Assembly: GCA_930367205.1 (NCBI GenBank)
Contig: OV884009.1
Location: 84,899,189 to 84,963,188, forward strand
Reading direction: 5' to 3'
Length of the DNA stretch: 64,000 nucleotides
From: Acanthosoma haemorrhoidale
Taxonomy: Eukaryota; Arthropoda; Insecta; Hemiptera; Acanthosomatidae
In this document: one piece after another, positions 21,081 through 31,920 of the stretch
How the letters are laid out: the number at the start of each line of letters is the position of its first letter
Position numbering within the stretch: position 1 is the stretch's first letter
Made by a program: the position numbers and the translations under genes
Notes under the pieces: model-generated
Told to the model about the DNA's origin: nothing
The model's input: only the letters and a program-made list of their open reading frames with translations
Database searches by the model: none

Positions 21081-22658
21081 GTATGCTTGTTAAATAACCA
21101 ACATGGGTTTTCCAGTTAAGCTTGCTATCTACATAAAGGCCTAAAAATTTAGTTGAAACTAGGGTATTATTTAAATTATCATTTATATTTTTCAAAGAGA
21201 AATTAATATTTACTGTTTTATCCATGTTTAAATAAAGAAAATTACAATTGAACCATTTTGTCACATTATGGATTATGTTTTCATTAAACTCTTTGAGAGA
21301 TCCAACATTACAAAAGGATTTGTAAATGGTTGTGTCATCTGCATATTGTATTAAATTTTCATGGATAAATGAGCTTAAGTCGTTCACATATGTTATGAAT
21401 AATAATGGGCCCAATATAGAACCCTGGGAAACTCCATGAAGAACCTCAAGAAAAGAAGATCGGTTACCATTGAAATTGACACATTGCCATCTATTGGTGC
21501 AATAATTTTTAATCAAGTCGTGAGCATTTCCTCTAATACCGTATCTATATATCTTTTCCAATAAAAGGTCGTGATTGACGCAATCAAATGCCTTCGAAAG
21601 ATCACAAAAATAAGCCGAGAAGATTTCTTTTCTTTCGAAGGCCTGATAAATTTCTTTTACAAAACTAGTTAGGGCATTTGTGGTACATTGATTTTTTCTA
21701 AAGCCGAATAGATTTTTTGATAAAATTTGACTTTGTTCAAAAAATGATACTATTCGAACATTAATCGCAGATTCAATTGGCTTGGATAAGACGGGAATAA
21801 TTGAAAATGGTCGGTAATTATTGAAATCAGTTTTGTCTCCACTTTTATGAATTGGTGTTATTAATGAATATTTCAATTTAGCAGGAAAATGGCCATTCTC
21901 GAAACATTTATTAATAATAAGAGATAATGGCTTAGCTATTTGCTGACTGATTAGTCTAATGATGTTATTACTTAGCCCAAAAATATCAGTTGCCGAGCTG
22001 TTAGATAATTTTTCTATATATTTACTAATTTCTTCAGCGTTTGAGGGAAATAGGAAAAGTGAACTGCTTATGTTAGGTGGCAAAAAGAGTTTTGAATCGC
22101 GTGAATTAGTTGGTATACGATTTAATAATTCATTAGGAATGTTTATGAAAAATTCATTGCATTTATCGGGATCCATATTTTCCGGGTTAGAGTTGCTTAA
22201 ATTTGGTGATCTCTCAAAGTCAATAATTTTCCAAAGGGCCTTCGGATTGTTATCAGATTCCAATACTGTCTTTGTTACGAAATTTCGTTTTTGCTCATTG
22301 ATATTTTTTCTGTAATCCGATTTTATTTTCCCGAGGTACTCATGCTCTTCATGGGATAAAAATTCCAACCTTTCATGCAAATTAATTATTTCCGCTCTTG
22401 CATTGAACAGTTCTCTATTAAACCACTTTTTATTTAAATTCTTTACATGTATAGTTTTAGTTTTAGTTTTAATAAATTCATCAACTGCACCCAATAAAAC
22501 CGTTAGAAAATAATCAAACATTTGATCGACGTCAGTAAAATTTTCTAATTCTAGCCAAGTATGGTTATCTAGTAAATATTTACAATTAGCAATTCCTGTT
22601 TGTGTTATCGGCCGATATTTATGTACAATAGTTTGATTTGAAGATAACATCCCTAGTA
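21078..22658 (-). pseudogene. Jockey-superfamily LINE ORF2, reverse transcriptase part (3'-truncated)
   Basis: This long intact-looking frame runs from the insertion point at about 22658 leftwards. It has the linker, then RT blocks NYRPFSIIPVLSKPIESAI, NLFGFRKNQCTTNAL, AYFCDLSKAFDCVNHDLL (catalytic Asp), GVSQGSILGPLLFITYVND, IQYADDTTIYKS (YADD box) and STKFLGLYVDSKLNWKTH. At 21078 it breaks off and the open frame continues only by reading antisense through the R1-like fragment, so the true C-terminus and 3' UTR are lost. The 5' half of the same element lies at 28037-29806, beyond the LOA-type insertion. Confidence 0.9.
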
Positions 22659-22738
22659 TTATTATTATTATTATTTGTTCCGGCATTTGTGCACCGCGGC
22701 CTCAGTGAGACCTATTGTGCGCCGTCCATGTCCCTGTC

Positions 22739-24020
22739 TTACATATGTGACAGGCCCACGGCCTTTGCAAATCTGAGGATACTGAATGGATAGATCAGTT
22801 CACATAGTTTGGGGCCTACAATGCGATCACTACCAAAATGAAAGTATCGCCTTCTAGCTAAGTTATCACAGTCACATATTATATGACGTGCCGTTTCTCC
22901 CTCTTTCTTGCAGAATCTGCAGATTGGTGATCCCACTATCCCCAAATTAAAGAGGTGTTTATTTAAACGACAGTGACCTGAATAGAGTCCTGTCACACTT
23001 TTGAGTGTCCACCTGTCCATGATAAGTGCTGAGCTTCTTCTCTTACAGGGTCCATTAAGAAACAGTTTCGAGTGTTCCTGTTTCTTAGTTTCTCTCCAAG
23101 AGAGTCTTGCCTTGTCCTCTAAAGCTAATTTTATACGCCTTTTAGCGTAGCTGAGGCTGATACCACATATGGGTTCAGGTGCAAGAGGTGTCTGTTCTGA
23201 GCCCACCCTTGCAAGGCCATCTGCCTTCTCATTGCCTGTGATGCCTGTGTGTCCTGGCACCCAGTCGATTCTAACCTTATTGGCTAGCGAGAGTGTGTTT
23301 AGGTTGTTTTTACACTCCTCAACCAAATAAGATCTGGTCGTATAGCTTCTCAGGGCGCCAATGGCTGCCTGGCTATCCGTGAAAATTGTGATCAGTCTGT
23401 TTCTTACACCCTCCCCAATTAAGGTTTGGGTACAGACATTGATCGCCATCACTTCGGCCTGAAAGACCGAGGTGTGTCTACCTAAAGGAATAGAAATCCC
23501 AGATTCTGGTTTATCTTTCCTCCATATGCCGGCCCCTGATCCGTTTTCTGTTAGTGAGCCGTCTGTATAGCAATTAATCCCATTACACAGTTTATGTGGT
23601 TTGGTCTTTGTGTTTTCCGCACAGTATAAAACGTCTGTGTGTTTCTTAACTTGTAGGTCAGAGTGCATTGACAGCACCTCCTCATCAATTCTTCTGAACA
23701 AGTTCCCATGTCCCATGTGAGTCATGACTTTGGATCTTGTTCCTGATTTCGCAAGTCTGTAAGCCACGTTCAAGGCTTGCACTTCTACTTTTATGTGCAG
23801 TGGATTCAAGTTCAATAAGACTTCCATTGCAGCAGTAGGAGTTGTACTCATGGCACCAGTGATCATGAGACATGAAAGCCTCTGTAATTTGCCAAACAAA
23901 GTTCTATTTTTACTAATACTACCTCTGTGCCACCACACCATAGAGGCATAGAGCACCATTGGTCTCACTGCTGCGGTATATAGCCAGAATAACATTCTGG
24001 GTTGTAGTCCTACCCACTGC
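22739..24020 (-). pseudogene. LOA/I-group ORF2, C-terminal part: RT thumb, RNase H, CCHC motif
   Basis: The frame after the ORF2 frameshift reads WLYTAAVRPMVLYASMVWW (end of the RT region), followed by a linker. It then has an RNase H domain with all four carboxylates visible: CYTDGSLTENGSGAG (Asp), FQAEVMAI (Glu), IFTDSQAAIGAL (Asp) and GNEKADGLARVG (Asp), and between the last two the WVPGHTG block. The C-terminus carries a zinc motif, CRFCKKEGETARHIICDC (Cx2Cx8Hx2C type). It terminates at 22739, leaving a 3' UTR of about 80 bp before the trinucleotide tail. The frame offset to the upstream part lies at about 24005-24025. Confidence 0.9.
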
Positions 24021-26324
24021 CCTTTTACATGCATAGAGGCATCGAAGTGCCTTCATAGTAGTATTCCTGATGTGTTTAGACCAGTCCAATTTACTATCCA
24101 GAGTAACCCCTAGATGCTTTACCTCACTACAAATGCTTACCTGTGTCCCCCCTATATAGGGTGGTCTAACTATAGCATTTCTTTTGTTAGTGAAAATACA
24201 GAGATTTATCTTCTGGGGATTGATTCCTAAACCATTCTTTTCACACCAATCCCTCAAAAGATCCATCGATGCGGAAAGCAACTCAGAAATGGTTTCTGAG
24301 AACTTGCCCCCTATGAGCACAGCAATGTCATCAGCATATCCCTGTGCGTAGAACCCTGCAGAGTTTAGGTTTGTTAACAATGAGTCAACGACCAAACACC
24401 ACAGTAATGGAGATAACACCCTCCCCTGTGGACATCCTCCCACTGGCTTCATCCACAGTTTGGTTTGTCCCAATTGTGATTGTAAAATCCTATTCTCTAG
24501 CATGGTGTTTATCCAGCTAGAGGCTAAGGAACTAATCCCCTTTCTTTCTAAGGCTGATGCCATAGTGTTATAGGGTGTGCGATCAAAGGCACCTTCTATA
24601 TCAACAAAGATGCCTGCCATTATTTCTTTATGAACTAGGGATCTCTCAATCCTGGAAACCAGGTGGTGGAGAGCAATTTCACAGGATTTTCCAGCCTGGT
24701 ATGCGAATTGAGCGCTATGGAGCGGTCGTTCTACCAGTATTCCATCCCTAATATGTCTGTCTATGACCTTTTCCAAGGTCTTCATTAAAAATGAAGTCAG
24801 ACATATTGGTTTGTAAGACTTGGGTTCTTCATAGGACTCTTTCCCAGGTTTTGGTATGTAACACACTTTTGCCATCCTCCAGCTTACTGGAATATAGCTC
24901 AGTGCCAAGCTTCCCCTTAACAAGGTAAGTATAACGGGCCTAATTTCTGGTAGGCCTTTTTGTAGCAAGGCTGGGAATATCCCATCAGTACCAGGTGATT
25001 TGAAGGGAGCAAAAGAATTAATTGCCCACTCCACTCTTGCAGAATTGACAATTTTATTTGCTTCTGCCCAGTTACCCTTGCAACTAGTGTGTTCACAGTT
25101 GGTAGGGTCATTATTAATCGTATCCATCAGTCCGCAGCCAGGAAAATGCGCGCGCGCCAGCGCATCGAGGGTTCCTTCCTCAGAATCCGTATAGCCCCCT
25201 CCCACCCTGACGGAGCCCAATACTCCCCTGTCAGACCGCTTGGATAAGATCCTATTTACTCTAAACATGGAAGTTGTATCGTTTATTTCGCTACAAAATT
25301 TCTTCCACGCCCTTCTTTTAGCCTTTCTGACTTCTTTGTTATAATCAGTGAGTGCACGTTTATAAGTGTCCCATCTGCCTGATCTTTTGGCCGCGTTAAA
25401 GAGTTTACGTGTAAGAGCTCTTAACTTGCCAAGTTCATTGTTCCACCAGGGACAGTTCCTGTTGGATCTAACATTACATACAGTGTTATTATCAGTGTAT
25501 GACTTAATCACTGCCTCAGTCAATGTTGAGTTTAAATGTTCCAAATGCCAGTTGCTACTCACCACTCTAGGACAGCATTTGACCTCCTCCTCAAGCTGTG
25601 TATAGTAGGTTTCCCAGTTTGTAAGTTTGGGATTCCTATACACAGCTTCGGACGTGATGTTACCACTTAGATCAAATCTAATGTATCTATGATCTGAGCA
25701 TGACTCTTCTTCAGAGACGTGCCAGCCTTTAACCCTTAGGCTTATAGTACGTGTGCTAAGGGTTATGTCAATGACCTCAGATCTGATTCTATTTTTAAAA
25801 GTGGCAATATTGCCTCTGTTTAGAATGTCTAGGTCATTACTAGTTATGTACTCTACTAAACACTCACCTCTCTGGTTGTTGTTCTTGCTCCCCCAGAGCT
25901 GATGGTGAGCGTTCGCGTCAAGCGATGCTATAAGCTCGCCCCTTAAGCCAGTCCCTTCCGTTAGCTTACTAAGTGCCTCGGTCGGGACTCCTTCTTCATA
26001 TGGGAGGTAGACCGAGGCAATCGTCAACCTCCCACCTTGATTTCCCTCGTTGAGGGCCATTTGAGCTGCTGCTAAATCTCTAGAACAATATTGCCATAGA
26101 GGCAGCATTTTAAGACTGCTCTTATGCAGGATACAGGCTCTGGCACGCTCGGGTACAGAAATAATCTCATACCCACGCATCGCCAGCCCCCCCATCCTGC
26201 CCTTATACAGGTAAGGTTCTTGTATTAGAATAATATCAATATCCTTACCTCTCACATACTGCTGCAGAACACCACATGCTGCAATACAGTGGTGCAGATT
26301 AATTTGCAGCAGCCTCACCACCAT
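24005..26324 (-). CDS. LOA/I-group ORF2, N-terminal part: endonuclease and reverse transcriptase
   Basis: The start is most likely the ATG at 26324-26322 (MVVRLLQINLHHC), which sits two bases after the ORF1 stop (TGATCATG). The apurinic-type endonuclease has the metal-site Asn of QINLHHC, Glu of LIQEPYLY, SLDANAHHQLWG and SDHRYIRFD. The reverse transcriptase has the blocks PKSYKPICLTSFLMKTLEK, HSAQFAYQAGKSC, AGIFVDIEGAFDRTPY (catalytic Asp), GCPQGRVLSPLLW, GYADDIAVLIG (YADD box) and VKHLGVTLDSKLDW. The frame leaves homology near 24005, where the next frame takes over, so a one-base indel separates it from the RNase H part. Otherwise it is well preserved, with no internal stop for over 750 codons. 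Confidence 0.9.
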
Positions 26325-26326
26325 GA

Positions 26327-27511
26327 TCAGTGCCCGCCGGCCCCCGGAGGGCCACCCCAAGGCGGACTCCGGGAGACAGCGCCAAACCCAGGCCTCCCCA
26401 TCACAGAGGGCCCAGACCCAGCGCGCCCCCCAGCCCCCACCACGGGGCCACCCCCCGCAGCCGCCATAGTCATCGCCTTGGGGCCATCCTTTGGAGTTGG
26501 CAAATTCGTCGTAGCGATCCCCTTCGACTCCTCCACCTCGGGATCGCTCCTTGCCTCCTCTACCTTATCAGCCACCTTCCTCTCCTGTACTACTTTCGGC
26601 GGCTTCTTCTTATCCAATACCCTGAGAGCGACCTTAGTAAACCCATAGTTCAGCTTAAGCTTCCGCTTCTCAAGGTATTCCATGCTAGTCTCTGGGGCAG
26701 ACAGGATCGCAAAGAAGCCATGCTTCTCCATCTTGGTGCCCAGGAGTCTCCATAATCCAATATCAGGTACCCTAGAGTTTTGGGTCCTGATCCTCTTCAT
26801 GAAATGTCCTTCCAGAGGCATTTCTCCTGTAATGAAGGTTCCTACCTTCACGGTTTTATGAAGCTCCTCCACCTTTCCTACACGGAGCTCCAGATCCCCA
26901 CTGATGTTAAAATTGGGTACTATAATCGACAACCAGTCCTTGGTCTCCTGGTTGTCGCAGATTATGACACAGGCTCCCACATGTGGGTAAATTCCGCTGA
27001 ATTCAGCCTGTGTCCCTTTCTCTTCTTCCAGCTGATCGACAAATTTCATCAGCTGGCCCTTCATTTCCTCGCAATTCTCCTTCGTCAGCTGAGTGGACGG
27101 ATATCCACTAGGGATAATCGCCACCCTGCTTCCTCCGGCAGCAATCGCGTAGGATGCAATACTAGCATCCCCACCCCTATGCCTCTTTGCCATAGGCGCA
27201 GAGGTACCGGGTGAGGACCTAATCCTTTTCTCTGGAGCGCACCCAGACCCTGCCGTATTCCCGGACCCCGAAGGTCCTGGAAGTCCGGCCGGATCCTCAG
27301 GTGGCCCTCCAGCCAACATTGCCCTCCTCCACTTCTTCCTCTGGGCTCCAGAGAACTTGTGCTTGGAGGTCTCGCCTGCATCCTTGGATGCAACGTCCCT
27401 ACCAGGCACCAAGCTCTCTGGCTCCATTACCAGTCCGCTTACCTCCTCTACAAGCGTCGCAAGCGAGCTCATAGAGGCTTCGTCGTCCACTACCTCGGGG
27501 CCAAGGTCCAT
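26327..27511 (-). CDS. LOA/I-group ORF1 (DUF4780-like)
   Basis: A 394-codon intact frame. The N-terminal third is low in structure, with a basic patch (AQRKKWRRAM) and Gly/Pro/Ser-rich segments. The middle (about residues 150-310) is a folded region including VAIIPSGYPSTQLTKENCEE, YPHVGACVIICDNQETKDWL and GFTKVALRVL. That pattern resembles the arthropod DUF4780 family found in ORF1 of LOA-type LINEs (recognised from memory). No CCHC zinc knuckle is present. The C-terminus is Gly/Pro-rich. ORF1 presumably binds element RNA. Its stop TGA is followed two bases later by the ORF2 ATG, an arrangement suited to termination-reinitiation. Confidence 0.85.
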   Translation of the reverse strand: MDLGPEVVDDEASMSSLATLVEEVSGLVMEPESLVPGRDVASKDAGETSKHKFSGAQRKKWRRAMLAGGPPEDPAGLPGPSGSGNTAGSGCAPEKRIRSSPGTSAPMAKRHRGGDASIASYAIAAGGSRVAIIPSGYPSTQLTKENCEEMKGQLMKFVDQLEEEKGTQAEFSGIYPHVGACVIICDNQETKDWLSIIVPNFNISGDLELRVGKVEELHKTVKVGTFITGEMPLEGHFMKRIRTQNSRVPDIGLWRLLGTKMEKHGFFAILSAPETSMEYLEKRKLKLNYGFTKVALRVLDKKKPPKVVQERKVADKVEEARSDPEVEESKGIATTNLPTPKDGPKAMTMAAAGGGPVVGAGGRAGSGPSVMGRPGFGAVSRSPPWGGPPGAGGH

Positions 27512-28027
27512 TGAAGGCCCCCCTGGGCTGAGTCCTCTCCGCTGATCAAGCTGAACAGCTCCTCCATGTCTTCATTATTAGTTGTTGTAGTACTCATATT
27601 TTGTTCCCACGAAAGCGGGGGAAGTTACTCTGCAGGTACTGCCCCCTCTCCCTGCAGAGGGCATTTAATACAATGGGGTGCGCCTGGTGCCCCAAGGGGG
27701 TCGATTAAAGACAGTGCATTTTTATTCACCCCCTGCCATTCGGCCACAGCTCGAGCTTCTCTACACTTGGCTTGGGTGTTAAGGAGATCTCGACATGGAT
27801 TTCATGGGGAGATCCCGCCTCTGTCGTCCGCGAGTCCATCGGACTCCCCAGGGGGTACCACGTGGAGGTGACAGTAGGCGTTGGTAGGGATAGGTCAGAC
27901 TGGGAGTTCACAAGCAGTGAGTAGGGCACTATTGCTTGATTCCTCCGCTACGAGTACAGGAGACCCCCGCACCTGTCTCCCTCTCTAGTCGTTCCATTAC
28001 CCTACCCATTTACCCCCCCCCCCCCCG
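27512..28027 (-). other. LOA/I-group LINE 5' UTR
   Basis: This is the region between the ORF1 start and the G-run that marks the 5' end of the element. Such LINEs usually carry an internal promoter here, but I see no specific motif I can defend. Short frames within it (for example 27929-27726) are probably not translated. Confidence 0.6.
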
Positions 28028-28036
28028 TCCCTAGTA

Positions 28037-28680
28037 ACGTAGTTTTGTTTACGATTCCACAGTGATCTGTTAGGTAATTGTTTATAACCGTAATAGATGA
28101 ATTTTTAGACGAGATATTGCTTAACCAATTATCAATGCAAGTTCGAGAGGTTGATGTCACTCTCGTTGGAGCTTTAACTAATAATTTAAAACCAAAGGAA
28201 AGAGTTAGAATGTTAAATTCTGTTTTTAAATTGTTGTCAGATAGTTGATCAATATTAAAATCGGCAAATATTAGACATGATTTTCGTTTAGAGTTCAGTG
28301 TTTGTAGAATGCGCTCGAAAATTGAAAAAAAGGATTTAATGTCACCGTTCGGAGACCTATATCCACACAATATGTATAATTGTAAATCTACAACTTCAAT
28401 GGCTGTTACCTCAAAATTTAGCTCATCTGACAGCTCGTCAATGAAGGTTAGTTGCTTTGTTTGTAACGACTGTTTGACATAGATTATAGTTCCTCCGCAT
28501 AGGTTTTTTGTTCTGCAGAAATAGTTTGCAATTGCAAAGTTGTTCAGAAAGCACAGCTCTACATTTTCTAGTTTCAGAAAATGCTCAAACAAACAAATAA
28601 CATCCAGGTTTTTATTTTGAATAAATAGTTCAAACTTGTCAAGTTTATTGAAAAGCCCTCTGATATTTTAAAAATAGATT
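28037..28680 (-). pseudogene. Jockey-superfamily LINE endonuclease (5' half of the split ORF2)
   Basis: Read leftwards it starts with NIRGLFNKLDKFELFIQNKN, then ICLFEHFLKLENVELCFLNNF, GGTIIYVKQS, ILCGYRSPNGD, CLIFADFNID (Asp and Asn of the active site), and ends at YLTDHCGI, the conserved DH block. Homology stops at the LOA-type insertion and resumes at 22649 with SSNQTIVHKYRPITQTGI. A TAA just ahead of NIRGLF (about 28672) and the insertion make it non-functional. Confidence 0.88.
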
Positions 28681-28729
28681 GAAATGCTTCCGTTTTTATT
28701 GTTATTGTTGATCATAAAAAATCGTCGTT

Positions 28730-29806
28730 TTATTTTTCTTTTCTTTTGAAATCATAACGTTTGACTCCGACTCCCTTAGGCCAGAAACTCGGTTCATACA
28801 TCTCTGCTTTACGATCAAATGGCGTGGATACTCTGAAGCACTTATTTTGGTTTTCATTAGTAGGAAGTTCAGTGACATTTACCGAAACATCCTTAAAATT
28901 TTCTTTCTTTTTAATAAAATTTGCAATTTTTTTCTTCTGTGACGTGACGTTTGACCCGGTATACGTACAGCCAAACTTGTTTATCAACACCAGTGAATTC
29001 ATTTTCTTCTATATCGGTACCGATATTTTTTTGAATTGCTTTTTCTTTAATTTTTTTAGCATTTTGTGAGGTTTTGTTTTCATTTGTTTTTTGGTGTTCA
29101 CTTGAAAGGGGTTTATTTTTTGTTTTAGTAATTTTTGCTCCCTTAGTTTTTGAAGTGTTACCAGTATCTTTTTTGGAGCTATTGTTGGAATCACTTTTTA
29201 AATCTTTATTAGGATCGATTTCGAGGTTTTGTGAGAGCGGGCGCTCTGTAGTGTTTGGACCCGAAGCCGATTCGTGATTGATTCTAGCGTCTGAGTCTTT
29301 TTGTAAATTCACCGTTTCTTTTTTATTCGGCTTGTTGGTATTCATTTGCATTTCTAACTGAACAATCTTTTTTTTTAATTCAGTTATATCATTTTTTAAG
29401 GCTAAGTTTTCATTGTAAAGTTCGTTAATCCGTGCATTGTTATTAGAGTCGGTACTCATCTTAGTTAAATGTCCTCTAATAGACATTTGTTCTTTAACAA
29501 ATATTTTTAGTAGATCACTCACGTTTAATTTGTCGAAGTCCAGCATATTAATCATCTCAGGAAAGGAATTTTCTTTTTCTCGCAATCCTGAATGAGTGTC
29601 CAAGCTAACCTTATCGACACAGCAATTCACTTCGCTATCGTTCAAAACTTCTACGTCCGGTACTTGTTTGACACATCCAGGGTGGAAGCAAGTATCACAG
29701 TTTTTACAACTTAAAAACGCCCGAACCGGAATATTTTTACAATATTTACACGGTTTTGCCGTTTTGTTAATCGGTTGTTCGTTATCGACTTTGTCGCCGT
29801 CCGCCA
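28730..29806 (-). pseudogene. Jockey-superfamily LINE ORF1: PHD-like finger, coiled coil, FP-like C-terminus
   Basis: It starts at MADGDKVDNEQP (about 29806). A PHD-like zinc finger follows (CKYCKNIPVRAFLSCKNC, CFHPGC), then a leucine-rich coiled-coil segment (NELYNENLALKNDITELKKK) and a long Lys/Ser/Asn-rich linker. Near 28980-28950 a frameshift separates VWLYVYRVKRHVTEEK from FIKKKENFKDVSVNVTELP and FDRKAEMYEPSFWPKGVGVK. The last block resembles the C-terminal fold shared by baculovirus FP25K-type proteins and many LINE ORF1 proteins. In the sequence as given it is open upstream into a gypsy gag frame. Confidence 0.82.
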
Positions 29807-29839
29807 TCTTGTACCTATCAGTCCTTCCAGAATGAAAGT

Positions 29840-30629
29840 CCTTTAATTTCTGAAAATAATTGTTAACATGTTGTTCCTGTATGTCTTGTGTGTCATATGA
29901 GTCATTCATTCTTCCAAATGTGATTTCGTTGGGAGTCAGTGTGATTGTTATATCTACTTTGGTAATTATTTTGTTCTCTCGGTTGATATTGTCGTTCCCT
30001 AGTGTAATTTTGTTTGTGATTCGGTTCAGTCCGTTGTTAGTTATTTGTTTTATATACGTATTTTGGTGTAAGTTTTTGTCCTTCCTAACTCCGTGTATTT
30101 GAAATACAACGCTGTGAAAAGCGTTTTTGAGCGCGTTCTTTACATCTTCTAAATTGTTGTATGTTATGTGTGTGAACTGTCCTAACTGTCTAGCTATCAC
30201 CGGATATAATTTTGTTACAGCCAAATGCGAGATATTTTTATCGTAAAATGTCATCTGATTTATTTCGTTCGTTGTGAATAGTTTCGTTACTAGATCCCTA
30301 CGCTTTTCTATTAATCTGTTGAGAAAATCAACAGGATGTTCGTCGCGATAGGAATTGGTTCCTAGAATTTCTTGGAATAACACTTCTGTGCTACGTGAAT
30401 CATAATATTGTGTTTTTAAATGCTCGAATAAATAGATGATAGTATTGAAACGTTTATCGTAGCAAGAATCGTCAGGTTCTCCTATTAATTTGGCTTTTGC
30501 TTGCATCAAGATTTCTTTGTGATTACTATCTTTATATACGTTGTCACCCTTACAAAATTTTTGAACCAAATGTTCAAGGTTTGTTATGAATTTCATCAAT
30601 TTCTGTGGACTACCGTCATATTCTGGCAC
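29840..30629 (-). pseudogene. gypsy gag fragment, truncated by a LINE
   Basis: It starts MPEYDGSPQKLMKFITNLEHL at 30629, the usual opening of a gypsy gag capsid region. It carries HPVDFLNRLIEKRRDLVTKL and LAVTKLYPVIARQLGQFTHI blocks and then runs, without a stop, into the LINE 5' region somewhere between about 30090 and 29810. The zinc knuckle, protease and all of pol are missing. Upstream (rightwards) are its primer site (31006-31023) and 5' LTR. I place the fragment in the same element as those two because spacing and strand agree. Confidence 0.78.
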
Positions 30630-31005
30630 AATTTAAAAATCGCTAGCATGTATTTCTTTGTTAGTGGTCATTGTGTCTTTTTCCTTGATATCTCTCTTAG
30701 TATTTAGTCTGTCTGTTATGGACATATGAATTTATATAATAACAATAAAATAATATAATAATAAAATATAGAACCTCTTGTTGGATTCTTTCTCCCATGC
30801 GGTGTCTTCTAAGTTGATTCTGATTGAGATATTCAAAAAATGTTGCCTGAGTAAGGTATTTATATACTAGCAACTTCTTTCACCAGAGTTATTTTGATTC
30901 TTCAGAAGCGGATCCTCGACGATCGGTCTTCGAAGAGGTTTCGCCACCACTCTTTTTTCGAAAAGATTCTTCGATGAATGTTTTCCATGAAGTTACCTTC
31001 AGGTC

Positions 31006-31023
31006 CCTGATCGTCGGGCGCCA
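31006..31023 (-). promoter_or_regulatory. primer-binding site of the minus-strand gypsy element
   Basis: The minus strand reads TGGCGCCCGACGATCAGG. TGGCGCC next to an LTR end is the classic form of a primer site complementary to a tRNA 3' end. I cannot say which tRNA from sequence alone. Confidence 0.7.
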
Positions 31024-31240
31024 ATTAAATATTCTTCAACTCGGAATCCCTTTTTAAAAAACACTTTAATGGAAAGATCACAAAAAGGTTACAGATATGA
31101 CTGTTTTACATATGAAAGAGTCTAAGAACTAGTAACTAGGTACGAACAGTGTTAACAGCCGCGAGAGCCTTAGGATCAGCCTATATATAGTGTGAGGAAT
31201 GTTGACATGCGTTAATACTGTCAGGATTATCCGCCATCCC

Positions 31241-31245
<5 letters not shown>
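31024..31245 (-). repeat. 5' LTR of the minus-strand gypsy element (outer end uncertain)
   Basis: It lies directly upstream of the primer site and contains a TATA-like CTATATATAGG (about 31181-31191). Its outer end is obscured by the (TA)n tract in which the plus-strand gypsy element is inserted, so the LTR may continue beyond 36210. Confidence 0.6.

Positions 31246-31286
<41 letters not shown>
31240..31286. repeat. (TA)n microsatellite, target of the young gypsy element
   Basis: A pure TA run ends directly at the LTR start (TGTAAC) of the plus-strand gypsy element. The other side of that element (from 36211) begins with the same TA run, so the element inserted into this tract. Confidence 0.9.
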
Positions 31287-31289
<3 letters not shown>

Positions 31290-31920
31290 AACATTCATGA
31301 TATTTGAGAATATCATGACCAGCCACCCTCCCACTTTGTCCAGCATCAGCCCTTATGCTCTTAGGAGTGGGGATGAGATGAAGGGCGAGTTTTAGTCAGT
31401 CTTAGCTAAGAGCCAGAGAGCAAAGCAGAGCAAGCTCCCGTTCCGTTGACGGTCATCAACACAAGCAGAGGAGAAGAAGAAGAAGAACTAGAAGAAGAAG
31501 AAGATTACACGGATATCATCGATTGGGTGATATAGATATTGTTTTTTTTATTATTATGGATCCATTAAAAAGAGATTGAGCTCAATTTTCATTTTTTTTA
31601 TATAACTAATTAGTAGTAACTATCCTTGTTCAAAAGGAATTGAATATTTTTTTATATAATTAATGTCAGCACTATTTATAATTATAAGTATTTGTTATAA
31701 CCATTTTACTTGTATATATTTCACAATTCCCAGTTTCTCAATTTATTAATAACTATAACATTAGCCTTGAGATCGGGCGATTCAATCGGGATAATTTCCT
31801 ATGTCGAAGACATAAAAACAAGTTGAATTAAAGATCTCATGACGGACCTACCAAATTAGTTAAGGTCAATTGATCTAATAAATTAGGAAAAGAAATGGTA
31901 GAAAATGAGGTAGGTTTCAA
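31287..31920 (+). repeat. 5' LTR of the young gypsy element
   Basis: It starts TGTAACATTC and ends GGTTTCAA. Near its start lies a perfect hairpin, CATGATATT-TGAG-AATATCATG (31296-31317). A purine-rich (GAA)n-like stretch lies at about 31465-31505. It matches 35577-36210 throughout. Confidence 0.93.

Larger units (their letters stand above)
22659..28027 (-). mobile_element. LOA/I-group LINE, near full length, with target duplication
   Basis: A complete-looking non-LTR element inserted into an older LINE on the same strand. TCCCTAGTA occurs on both sides (22650-22658 and 28028-28036) as a 9-bp target-site duplication. The element's 3' end (left) is a run of AAT/TAA repeats, as in the I-factor group, and the 5' end (right) starts with a run of about 14 G on the minus strand. 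It contains a 5' UTR, ORF1 and ORF2 with endonuclease, reverse transcriptase and RNase H. A single frameshift in ORF2 is the only obvious defect. Confidence 0.93.

Noticed and set aside
26289..27545. Plus-strand frames opposite the LOA/I-group ORF1
   Set aside because: They are shadows of the minus-strand ORF1, with Pro/Ser-rich nonsense composition.
27566..27929. Open frames in the 5' region of the LOA/I-group LINE
   Set aside because: They overlap in several frames, lack homology and lie in the expected 5' UTR.
19027..31245. That the gypsy gag/LTR (29.8-31.2 kb) and the gypsy pol fragment (19.0-20.1 kb) are halves of one element split by LINEs
   Set aside because: Same strand and order fit, but protease and the RT start are missing and a plus-strand R1-like fragment lies at the junction. 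I cannot tell this from two separate gypsy remnants.
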